DNA of 28,714 nt from the NCBI GenBank assembly GCA_900556705.1, contig USPT01000002.1:1-28714 (forward strand), given 5' to 3'. The notes under the pieces were generated by a model that was given only the letters and a program-made list of their open reading frames with translations, had not been told where the DNA came from and did no database searches. This document shows, one piece after another, positions 15,661-23,460 of this stretch. Numbering within the stretch: the stretch's first letter is position 1; each line of letters starts with the position of its first letter. Made by a program: the position numbers and the translations under genes. This stretch comes from an uncultured Collinsella sp. GTDB lineage: Bacteria > Actinomycetota > Coriobacteriia > Coriobacteriales > Coriobacteriaceae.

Positions 15661-16779
15661 CTACTGTGCGGCCGGAACGTCATCGGGGTGCGGGTTGTCG
15701 CCGTAGGTGCACTGATACGTCAGCACACGCCAGACCAGCGGCAGGCCGCCAATCTTAAAGTAATGCTTAAACGTATTGAGCTTGCCCGGCTTCTTAAAGT
15801 CAAAGCGCGAATCGATATAGGCGCGGGGCGACTTGACCATCAGGCGCAAGTCGGTCTCGCCACGCGGATCAAACAGCGACAGATCAAAGCGACCGGCATC
15901 CCAGTCGGCCTTGAGCTCGGACGAGGCTTTCTTCCAAAACTGCTCGCGCAGTTCATCGACCAGGCGCTCATCGTTCCAACGGTACGTATCGACCTTCATG
16001 CGCATTAAAATACCCTGAAGCTGAGCCTTAAGCTCGGGGCGTTCATCCAAAAAGCGCTGCATCTCGGCGTATTCGTCGCACACGCAAAATACCTTGTTGG
16101 GCGAATTAACGGAGCTCTTCTCGTTGTCTTGGCGATAGCACAAAATGGGGTCCGCGATAAACGCAGCACGCTCGGCGCATGCCCAGACCTTAAAGTTAAA
16201 ACCCGCATCCTGATACGAGGCACCCGGCGTGGGAAGGAAGCGAATCTGATTGTCGTTGAGGAACGCGCGCCGATAGATAGCCGACCAAATGGAAGGTTTG
16301 CGGTAGAAGATGCCCGGGCGATCGACGGGGCGATACGCGGCGCCCGTCATATGCTCGTCGATAATCCCAAACAGCTCACGTCGCTCGCTGGGCGTGGACC
16401 AATACAGATAAAAGTCGCCCTTTACCGCATCGGCATGCTCAGCATCGGCCTTGGCGACCAGCTTTTGAAGCGAATCCTCAAACATAAAGTCGTCGGACTC
16501 AAGGATGCCCACGTACTCACCGCGCGCCATCTCCAGGCCACGGTTCATCGAGTCGCCGTAGCCGCTGTTGGCCTTGTCGATCATCTTTACACGGGGGTCG
16601 TGCTCCATGTACTCGCGGATGATATCCGGCGAGCTATCGGTGGAGCCGTCGTTGATGCAGATGATCTCGATGTCCTTGAGCGTCTGCGCCACGGCGGAAT
16701 CGAGGCACTCGCGCAGGTAGCGCTCAACATTGCAGATGGGAACAAGCAGCGAAACTTTAGGGGTATCAGAGTTCTGCAA
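15661..16779 (-). CDS. GT2 family glycosyltransferase (module copy 2, first gene)
   Basis: The open frame reaches 16968, but AGGAGG stands just before TTG 16779, giving a 372-residue protein starting MQNSDTPKVSLLVPICNVER. GT-A motifs are LRECLDSAVAQTLKDIEIIC, INDGSTDSS, NSGYGDSMNRGLE and GILESDDF (residues 91-98) with the metal-binding acids. The next block, PSIWSAIYRRAFL, then RFLPTPGASYQD and CYRQDNEKSSVNS, is shared nearly word for word with the gene at 17901. It lies 74 bases after the preceding gene and 12 bases before the next one. The TTG start and strong ribosome site match those of its paralog. Confidence 0.9.
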   Translation of the reverse strand: MQNSDTPKVSLLVPICNVERYLRECLDSAVAQTLKDIEIICINDGSTDSSPDIIREYMEHDPRVKMIDKANSGYGDSMNRGLEMARGEYVGILESDDFMFEDSLQKLVAKADAEHADAVKGDFYLYWSTPSERRELFGIIDEHMTGAAYRPVDRPGIFYRKPSIWSAIYRRAFLNDNQIRFLPTPGASYQDAGFNFKVWACAERAAFIADPILCYRQDNEKSSVNSPNKVFCVCDEYAEMQRFLDERPELKAQLQGILMRMKVDTYRWNDERLVDELREQFWKKASSELKADWDAGRFDLSLFDPRGETDLRLMVKSPRAYIDSRFDFKKPGKLNTFKHYFKIGGLPLVWRVLTYQCTYGDNPHPDDVPAAQ

Positions 16780-16853
16780 GAGAACCTCCTGTTGAATAGC
16801 GTGTAACAGGGTTATTTTAGCAGCCGAGTTGCGGCGGGCGGCAGCGCTTGGAA

Positions 16854-17894
16854 TTAGAGAAAGCGCTCCAGGCAGGCTTTGAGACCGCGAGTCGAAAGAT
16901 AGAACAGCGTGGCATCTGCCATCGAAAAGCCCGAGGTCGTCGCAACGAACTTGTGGGCAACACGGCAAACAGCGCCCTTGGCAGGCATATCTGCCCAGTC
17001 CGTTCCCAAAAACGTCGCGAGGTCCATGTTGACGCGAGCCGCCACGCGATGGAAGTCATCGGCATCCAAGCGCGCCAGGTCGAACACAATTAGGTCCAAA
17101 AACCAAGTTATCAGCTCGCCGGGACACAGGTCCAAAAGACCGTAGGCCGCCCAGCCCTCCAAGACCTCCTCGAGCATCCTCATGTGGGCGTCAAGCTTTT
17201 TGGCACGAGCCTCGGCACTGTTGAACTCGTGCGTCGCCGATTCGCTCTCCATCACGTAGTGGTAGAACTTGTCCGGCATGACGACGGTCTTACGGGCAAG
17301 CGCATAAGCCGCAAATTGGAAAACGACGTCCTCGCCCAAAGCCAAACCGGGGGCGAAGCGAATGCCTTCGCGATTGAGCAGCTCGCACGAAAAAGCCGCA
17401 CGGCAGGCATAGGGCTGCGCATTCGAATGGAACAGCAGTTGGGGATCACGGGCGCCGAAGGTACCAGCTTTGGGGCTCATGAGTTGCTGGACGCGCTTGG
17501 GGGCAGCATCGGCAGGTTCACAGACGCCGCCAAAAACGGCGGCCTCGGCATCTGCAGACTCCATGGAATGCAGCACGTGCTCGACCGTCCGGGCATCGAT
17601 GTAATCGTCGGCGTCCACAAAAAAGACGGTCTCGCCCTCGGCGACATCGATACCGGCATTTCGAGCACACGAGACGCCCGCGTTTTCCTGGTCAATCACC
17701 AGTACGCGATCGTCGGCCTGCGCGATCTGGCGCAACACGTTCAACGAATCATCAGTCGAACCGTCGTTGACGCAGACAACCTGAATCGAGCGCTCGGACT
17801 GGGCCAACAGCGAATCGAGGCATCGCTGAATGGAGCGCGCAGAGTTGTAAACGGGGACGACAATGGTAGCTTTAGGACACGAGGCCTCTCCCAT
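16854..17894 (-). CDS. GT2 family glycosyltransferase (module copy 1, second gene)
   Basis: ATG 17894 follows GAGGGGG, which overlaps the stop of the gene upstream, so translation is probably coupled. The 346-residue protein shows ATIVVPVYNSARSIQRCLDS, VNDGSTDDS, AGVSCARNAGIDVA and FFVDADDYI near residue 93. In the second half LALGEDVVFQFAAYA and MPDKFYHYV match the order in the gene at 14581 (YGEDQVFDFAVYG, SNKLYDYRV). It is a cytoplasmic-face glycosyltransferase of the polysaccharide operon with unknown sugar specificity. Confidence 0.9.
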   Translation of the reverse strand: MGEASCPKATIVVPVYNSARSIQRCLDSLLAQSERSIQVVCVNDGSTDDSLNVLRQIAQADDRVLVIDQENAGVSCARNAGIDVAEGETVFFVDADDYIDARTVEHVLHSMESADAEAAVFGGVCEPADAAPKRVQQLMSPKAGTFGARDPQLLFHSNAQPYACRAAFSCELLNREGIRFAPGLALGEDVVFQFAAYALARKTVVMPDKFYHYVMESESATHEFNSAEARAKKLDAHMRMLEEVLEGWAAYGLLDLCPGELITWFLDLIVFDLARLDADDFHRVAARVNMDLATFLGTDWADMPAKGAVCRVAHKFVATTSGFSMADATLFYLSTRGLKACLERFL

Positions 17895-17900
17895 GTCGAC

Positions 17901-19004
17901 CTACCCCCTCAGCGATTCGATGAGGAAGGCAGCGACCACGCCTGGGCCTCCAACCGAGGCGTAATACTTAGCACGCCCCAAGGCACCATCCGTCGCGAAA
18001 CTCGGATGCTCGTCAACCCAGCCCTCAGGATCTTTGAGGATGGCAGCGAGATTTGCGCGCTTCCACGGCTTGAGGTCGTCAAGCGAAAAGTCCCCGGCGT
18101 CCAAGGCCGCTTGGAACTCCTTGGCCATCTGAACCAGGAACTCCTTATAGAACTTAGGCGCCAGGCGCACGTAGTTCCACATGTACGAATCGTACTTAAT
18201 GAGCTGATTGAACTTGAGCATGCGCGCGACATCGCCGCTTGCGTGGTCGCGGGCATAATCCTCTCGAATCCAACGCTCAATCTCGGCATACTCGGAATTG
18301 ACGCAAAAGACCTTAGCCGAAGAATTGACCGAGGAATTCTCGTTGTCCTGGCGATAAGACAACACGGCATCATGCAGGTAAACAGCCTTATCGGCGCACG
18401 CGATCACCTTAAAGGCGAATGACGTGTCCTGAAAGGATGCCCCCGGAGTCGGCAGGAACTTAATGCCGTTGCGCTCAAGAAAATCGCGACGGTACACGGC
18501 CGACCAAATCGACGGCTTTTGCTTAAAGAACTGAGTCGTATCGCTCGGGTGCACCGGCTTGCCGCAGTCCTTGGCCTTAAACATCTCGTGCAGCGAACGG
18601 CGCTCCTCGGGCTTAGACCAGTAGAAATCAAAGTTAGCCTTCGCAAAGTCGGCATTATTGCTATCGGCGGCCGAGACAAGCTTTTCGAGTGCGTCGGGCG
18701 CCATAAAGTCATCGGACTCCAAGATGCCAACGTACTTGCCACGCGCCATCTCCAGACCGTGGTTCATTGAGTCGCCGTAGCCGCTGTTGACCTTGTCGAT
18801 CATCTTGACGCGCCCATCGCGCTCCATATACTCGCGGATAATCGCCGGCGAGTTGTCGGTCGACCCGTCGTTAATGCAGATGATCTCAATATCCTTGAGC
18901 GTCTGCGCCATGGCGGAATCGAGACACTCGCGCAGGTAGCGCTGAACATTGTAAATGGGAATAAGCAGCGACAGAACAGGGCTGCCAGAGGCGTTAGTAG
19001 ACAA
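17901..19004 (-). CDS. GT2 family glycosyltransferase (module copy 1, first gene of operon)
   Basis: TTG 19004 is preceded by AAGGAG at five to six bases. The 367-residue protein has LSLLIPIYNVQRYLRECLDS, then AMAQTLKDIEIICINDGSTD, NSGYGDSMNHGLEMARGKYV and GILESDDF (acids at 96-99). PSIWSAVYRRDFL, then KFLPTPGASFQDTSF and SYRQDNENSSVNSS follow. These blocks are almost identical in the gene at 15661, pointing to a duplication. It is the first gene of a compact minus-strand operon of five glycosyltransferases. A TTGCCT/TATATA promoter lies about 65-93 bases upstream. Confidence 0.9.
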   Translation of the reverse strand: MSTNASGSPVLSLLIPIYNVQRYLRECLDSAMAQTLKDIEIICINDGSTDNSPAIIREYMERDGRVKMIDKVNSGYGDSMNHGLEMARGKYVGILESDDFMAPDALEKLVSAADSNNADFAKANFDFYWSKPEERRSLHEMFKAKDCGKPVHPSDTTQFFKQKPSIWSAVYRRDFLERNGIKFLPTPGASFQDTSFAFKVIACADKAVYLHDAVLSYRQDNENSSVNSSAKVFCVNSEYAEIERWIREDYARDHASGDVARMLKFNQLIKYDSYMWNYVRLAPKFYKEFLVQMAKEFQAALDAGDFSLDDLKPWKRANLAAILKDPEGWVDEHPSFATDGALGRAKYYASVGGPGVVAAFLIESLRG

Positions 19005-19047
19005 ATGTGCTCCTTAGGAAATACCTGTCGTTTCATGGTATCAAAGG

Positions 19048-19097
19048 GTCAGCGCGCCAGCGGGCGTTTATATAATCTATGGAGCCCGCAGAGGCAA
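19048..19097. promoter_or_regulatory. Overlapping divergent promoters of the polysaccharide genes
   Basis: On the minus strand TTGCCT (19092-19097), a 17-base spacer and TATATA (19069-19074) would drive the glycosyltransferase operon. On the plus strand TATAAT (19071-19076) is a perfect -10 box for the acyltransferase gene, with only a poor -35 at about 19048-19053. The two -10 boxes share bases, so the polymerases would compete and the two transcripts should be mutually exclusive unless a regulator decides. Confidence 0.5.
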
Positions 19098-19116
19098 ACC
19101 GATACGAAAGGACGTC

Positions 19117-20247
19117 ATGCAGCCCAAAGCCGCACGCAACATACCCACCGAAGCGCTGCGTTTGGTCGCGGTCGCCGGCATCGCGGTGTTCCACACCTTT
19201 CAGTGGACCTTCCAAGCCGTCTGCGTCGGCGCCGTGGAATATGCCCCACTTGCGATGTTCCCCTATTCCGGCGTACTCGGTTTTATTAACTTGCTTGGCT
19301 GCTGGGCCAACGAGGTCTTCTTTATGATCTCGGGCTATTTTCTCATCGCTTCGGCCGCGCGTGCTTGGGACGGTGGAGCAACGTGGAAGTCGCAAATGCA
19401 ACGGACGGCGCAGCGCCTTGGCAAGGTCATTATGCCCACTGCGTTTTATTGCCTCGTGGCGCTCGCGTGGTCCACGGTCGTCTCACCCATTCCCGATGTT
19501 ACCCTCAATACGCACTATTGGTACACGCTTGGGCTTGAGTTTATCTGGGTCTATGCCGCCACAGTTTTCATGGCGCCATGGTTTGGACTGGCCAAGAGCC
19601 GACTCTCCCAGAAAACCTACACGACGACGGTCATCGCCGTTGGAATCCTCGTATTCGTTGTTAACGGGTATTTGGCCGCCATGAGTGCGACAAGCGCCGG
19701 CGAGTTTTCTTGGCTCCAAAAGCTCATGAGCGCTACCACGTACGTAGTCGCGTTTTTGATCGGCGGACTGCTCCGCGACGTAACCGACGCCATGGATTCG
19801 GACAGGGCGGGCGCCTTGGGCATGCGCTCGCTCGTAACGGTTTTGGCGCTCGCCACCATCCTGGAAGGAGCACTCTCCTTCACCGGCAACCTCACGGCGA
19901 TGGCAGTCCTCTCCTACAAATCAACCTCGTTGATCTCGTTTGCCCTCGCTGCCGCCTCTCTGCTCTTTGCGGCGACCCGGCGCAGGGCCTCAGGCAATCC
20001 ACGGACCGCAGGTGTCATCGTCACCTTATCGACCGCCACGCTTGGTTTCTATGTGATGCAGTCGCTCACCAGTAGCCTGTGGCGTCCCGTCTTCAATACG
20101 TTGCTCGCAAACATACTGATCAACCAAAACAGCCCGGCAGCTATATGTATCGTCACGGGTATCGTCATTAGCATCGTCTTTGCTCTGGCACTTCTCATCA
20201 TCGATGCAACTAGAAGTCTTATTGAACGCAAGCTCAAGAGGCAATAG
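19117..20247 (+). CDS. Membrane acyltransferase, acyltransferase-3 (OafA/WecH-like) family
   Basis: ATG 19117 follows AAAGGA. The 376-residue protein has about ten hydrophobic segments. It starts with LRLVAVAGIAVFHTFQW, which carries the conserved His of acyltransferase-3 proteins, followed by the ANEVFFMISGYFLI block (the FFxxSGF motif of the family). These enzymes move acetyl or succinyl groups from the cytoplasm onto surface sugars. Here it probably decorates the glycan made by the neighbouring glycosyltransferases. It is transcribed away from them from a shared promoter region. The C-terminus is a basic cytoplasmic tail (IERKLKRQ). I see no SGNH extension. Confidence 0.85.
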   Translation: MQPKAARNIPTEALRLVAVAGIAVFHTFQWTFQAVCVGAVEYAPLAMFPYSGVLGFINLLGCWANEVFFMISGYFLIASAARAWDGGATWKSQMQRTAQRLGKVIMPTAFYCLVALAWSTVVSPIPDVTLNTHYWYTLGLEFIWVYAATVFMAPWFGLAKSRLSQKTYTTTVIAVGILVFVVNGYLAAMSATSAGEFSWLQKLMSATTYVVAFLIGGLLRDVTDAMDSDRAGALGMRSLVTVLALATILEGALSFTGNLTAMAVLSYKSTSLISFALAAASLLFAATRRRASGNPRTAGVIVTLSTATLGFYVMQSLTSSLWRPVFNTLLANILINQNSPAAICIVTGIVISIVFALALLIIDATRSLIERKLKRQ

Positions 20248-20417
20248 ACACGCTGCCGTCAGACGCTAAAGCCGCTACAGCCGTGGCAGGTTCCTGCGTT
20301 TTATTCAAAGCTTGCCGTCAAGGTGCGCCGAGCCTTTACAATAGGACAGTCCCAAGGACGTATTCGATAGCTTCCGTGCAGCGCATGCGCGCCGCGCGTG
20401 AAAGGATATATTGCCCC

Positions 20418-21437
20418 ATGCCTTCAACCCTTCCCGCCCCCATCGATAAGCTCGCCATCGTTGTCGTTACGTACAAGCGCCAGGAACTCCTGGCCAACCT
20501 ATTCGACTCCATGACCGAGCTTACGGCAGCGCCCTGGCGCATCGTGATCGTCGATAACGAGAATTCGCGTGAGACCGAGGCCATGTGCACCGCATTCAAC
20601 GAGCGCCTGGCCAACCTGTGGGGCACCGACATCGAACAGCCCGACGCGAAGGGCGGCACCGACCGCGTCATCTACGCACCACAGCTCGAAAACGGCGGCG
20701 GTGCAGGTGGCTTCTCCGCCGGCACCAAATGCGCCTATGACCTGGGCGCCCGGTGGTTTTGGGTCATGGATGACGACGTGCTCGTCATCCCCGAGGGCAT
20801 TGAGCGCCTAGCCAAGTGGACGGACCGCTACGACGTCATCCAGGGTTCGCGTCTGGACTTCGACGGCGGCGCGTTCTTTTGGCAGTACCAGCTCATCCTT
20901 TCGCTTGGTATCCCCAACCCCATCGCTAAGTGGGACCTGGGCCCCGAGGGCTACCGCGCCATGAACCAGCTGTGCTTTGAAGGCGGCCTGTTCTCCCGTC
21001 GCGTAGTCGACAAGATCGGCCTGCCCGATGCGCGCTTTTTCATCTACGGCGACGATGCCTGCTACGGCTATGTTGCGAGCCAGCACTTCCCCGCTGCCGT
21101 GGTTGCCGACGTGGTGCTCAAGCGCGCCCGCGCCGTCTCTAACTGGGACATCGCCGGCAAACGCCAACTCAACTCTACGAGCGACACCAACCGCTACTAC
21201 ATCATGCGCAACCGCGGTTATCTGGCCCGCTACATGCAGATTTACGGCGACTATCACCCCGCGCTGTTCCGTCTGGGCAACGTCGCGACCTTCTGCAAGG
21301 AGTTCATTCGCCTGGCTGCCGTTGACAAGTGCTTTAAGACCGGTATTCCGGCGCTGCGCCGAGGCATGAAGGACGCCCGCAAGATCGTCAAGGATCCCAA
21401 CTGGAAGCCCATGCCGCCCATGAAGGACACCGAGTAA
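20418..21437 (+). CDS. GT2 glycosyltransferase, GlfT1/RfbF-like
   Basis: The open frame begins at 20283, but the GT domain starts just after ATG 20418 (LAIVVVTYKRQELLANLFDS) and AAAGGA stands 12 bases before it, so I use that start (339 residues). NGGGAGGFSAGTKCAYDLGA, then WFWVMDDDV is the NxGGAGGF and DDD pattern of galactofuranosyl- and rhamnosyltransferases such as GlfT1 and RfbF. FIYGDDACYGYV could hold the catalytic acid. It follows the acyltransferase gene by 170 bases on the same strand and probably adds Galf or rhamnose to the same surface polymer. The donor is inference. Confidence 0.85.
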   Translation: MPSTLPAPIDKLAIVVVTYKRQELLANLFDSMTELTAAPWRIVIVDNENSRETEAMCTAFNERLANLWGTDIEQPDAKGGTDRVIYAPQLENGGGAGGFSAGTKCAYDLGARWFWVMDDDVLVIPEGIERLAKWTDRYDVIQGSRLDFDGGAFFWQYQLILSLGIPNPIAKWDLGPEGYRAMNQLCFEGGLFSRRVVDKIGLPDARFFIYGDDACYGYVASQHFPAAVVADVVLKRARAVSNWDIAGKRQLNSTSDTNRYYIMRNRGYLARYMQIYGDYHPALFRLGNVATFCKEFIRLAAVDKCFKTGIPALRRGMKDARKIVKDPNWKPMPPMKDTE

Positions 21438-21461
21438 CGGAAGCCGGAAACACCTCGGCGC

Positions 21462-23258
21462 TTAAAGCCGCTGGCACACCGTAGCCACATGCTGCCCATC
21501 AAAACCGAACCCCCAGCGCATGCGACCCACGCCGGGGCGCGGCACACGGATTTCGTCGATGCCGTCGCGCTCTATGTCGAGCAGCGCCTGCACGGCCAGC
21601 AATTCCAGGCCCAGCGCATCCACACCGGGGTCATACATCATGTTGATCGTTATCAGCGGACGTTCATCGAGCATACCGATCGTATCGGCTATGTCGAACA
21701 CGGCGCCCGTGGGAAAAACCTGGATGTCCCAGCGATCCGCGCCACACTTTCGCCTCGAAGCAGGATTGGCATAGCCCGGCAATCCAAAGCAGAGTCCTTG
21801 CAAGAGTAGGTGATATGGCAGCGGTGTATCTGGGTCGGTCGCACCGATTCCCGCATCTCCCAAGATGCGGCTTAGCGCCCGCCTCACGGTATCCTCGTTC
21901 CCATGGCACAGCCCGTCGCGAAACGCATCGACGTCTCGAATGTCTTCTGCAGCGCACTCAAACCACTCAATAATCACTAGACGCAAGGCCTGGCGAAGCT
22001 CGTTATTGGGCAATCGCAAAGCACGGAGGCGATCGCCATGCTCTGGCTCCTCAGTCATATCCGTCGTGAGAAAACCGGACAGATACAGCGCTGTCCACAT
22101 GCCATCGTCAGGCGAGACATCTGGCTCTGCAGCGCCCAAACAAAGCGGGACCTCAGCGCACCCATGGGCCTCGAGCAAATCAAACAAGACCGAAAGGCGG
22201 TCGAGATTCCACCCGGCAACTACCCTACTCAGGCAATCGGCATATCCATACAGATCGGCACGCACAGGCGCCGTGCAGCCTCGGCCCAGAAAACCGATCA
22301 CACGCTCTGGACTCGAGCAATAGGCCCTGCCAAACCGATACCCCTCGAGCCATTCACGCGCATCATCCAGGTATTCCTCGCGCCCAGCATGATTCAAAAG
22401 AGCCTGGACCTCGGCATCCGAAAAACCGAACCAACGATCACACCACGCCGACAGCGGCGTCGTCAGGCAATACGAGCAGCCGCGCGAAGAAAGCGCCGCT
22501 TCGGCAGGACCGGGACACTCCCCCATCAGACACGTCAGCCGCAACGAATCGCGCGCAGTGGCAATGGCGTCAAACAACACACGGTCAAGTAGTTCTGCCG
22601 GATCGGCGTCGGAAGTGACCCTCGCGCTCACACGGCCCAACCACGCCGCGTCGTACCCATCAACGAGCAATACAACCTGCTCATCGCAGGCCATCTCCAG
22701 CAGCTCTATGAGCACGCCAAGCACCGAGGCGACCTCATCCTCGCTCGCCGCACCACGCGCAACGCGTTCGATGTGACGCACCTTATCTCGAGCTAAGTCC
22801 GGAGCCTCCAAGAGCGCCAACAAGCGAGCGCACTCGCCCGAAAGGGCATCGCGCACGACGCCGGCAACAGCGGGGCCACGCCTCGCAGCGCCAGAAAAGT
22901 CCAGCGATATCACCGGATAGCAAGCGCACTCATCCCGATAGCGCCCACCGTCCGCATCCCAAATCTGAGCATCGGCAAACGAGATCCGACCGGCGCGACC
23001 GACCGCCGGACGCTCCAGAAAAGCCCTGAGCATCGACAAGTTCATGCTCTTGCCAAAACCCTCGGGTCGACAGCACACCACAACGGACGCGTCGCAGTCC
23101 AACACATCGGCAATAAACATGGTCTTGTCAACCAGCATGCAGCAACCAAGGGCCTCCGCATAGTCGTGCATGCCAATGGGCAAAACCGCATCGTCGGCAC
23201 AGCCGATCAAGCGCACGCCAAAGCCAGCAGCACAATCAACATTTGCCTGTTCAGACAC
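21462..23258 (-). CDS. AAA-ATPase-like protein with PD-(D/E)XK-type C-terminus, motifs eroded
   Basis: GTG 23258 has AGGGGGA eight bases upstream. The frame upstream to 23390 lacks a site. The 598-residue layout matches proteins with an N-terminal AAA-ATPase_like domain and a C-terminal PD-(D/E)XK nuclease domain, common in gut anaerobes and of unsettled role. Residues 42-49 (LVDKTMFI) and CRPEGFGKSMNLSML (about 63-77) keep the Walker A Lys-Ser. The Walker B region reads VVLLVDGYDAAWL, with Gly where the family has Glu (IDEYD). At the end DRWDIQVFPTGA keeps an Asp, but the expected ExK strand reads LITINMM. The enzyme may have lost both activities. No membrane segment is visible. Confidence 0.75.
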   Translation of the reverse strand: MSEQANVDCAAGFGVRLIGCADDAVLPIGMHDYAEALGCCMLVDKTMFIADVLDCDASVVVCCRPEGFGKSMNLSMLRAFLERPAVGRAGRISFADAQIWDADGGRYRDECACYPVISLDFSGAARRGPAVAGVVRDALSGECARLLALLEAPDLARDKVRHIERVARGAASEDEVASVLGVLIELLEMACDEQVVLLVDGYDAAWLGRVSARVTSDADPAELLDRVLFDAIATARDSLRLTCLMGECPGPAEAALSSRGCSYCLTTPLSAWCDRWFGFSDAEVQALLNHAGREEYLDDAREWLEGYRFGRAYCSSPERVIGFLGRGCTAPVRADLYGYADCLSRVVAGWNLDRLSVLFDLLEAHGCAEVPLCLGAAEPDVSPDDGMWTALYLSGFLTTDMTEEPEHGDRLRALRLPNNELRQALRLVIIEWFECAAEDIRDVDAFRDGLCHGNEDTVRRALSRILGDAGIGATDPDTPLPYHLLLQGLCFGLPGYANPASRRKCGADRWDIQVFPTGAVFDIADTIGMLDERPLITINMMYDPGVDALGLELLAVQALLDIERDGIDEIRVPRPGVGRMRWGFGFDGQHVATVCQRL

Positions 23259-23396
23259 CAAAACGTTCCCCCTAAATCGCTGCACGATGCCAATTGTAAT
23301 GACCGCCTCGCGCGTACCGACGACGCCGCGCGAACATATCGGGCAACGGTAGCAACAAGAGGTGTGAGGGGGCACAACTAATCGTTGCACAACAAC

Positions 23397-23428
23397 ACGG
23401 GGCCCGATGCATTCGCACCGGACCCCGT
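23397..23428 (-). terminator. Hairpin terminator of the surface-protein gene
   Basis: On the reverse strand ACGGGGTCCGGTGC, loop GAAT, GCATCGGGCCCCGT forms a 14-bp stem with one G-T pair and one mismatch. GTTGTTGT follows. It starts 33 bases after the stop of the LPXTG-type protein gene and separates it from the AAA-like gene downstream. Confidence 0.65.
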
Positions 23429-23460
23429 CCCGACTATTTAGTTATCTGGCAACTGAGAGC

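Noticed and set aside
17184..18422. 412-codon plus-strand frame across two glycosyltransferase genes
   Set aside because: It runs antisense across both genes and their junction, and has no motif or ribosome site.
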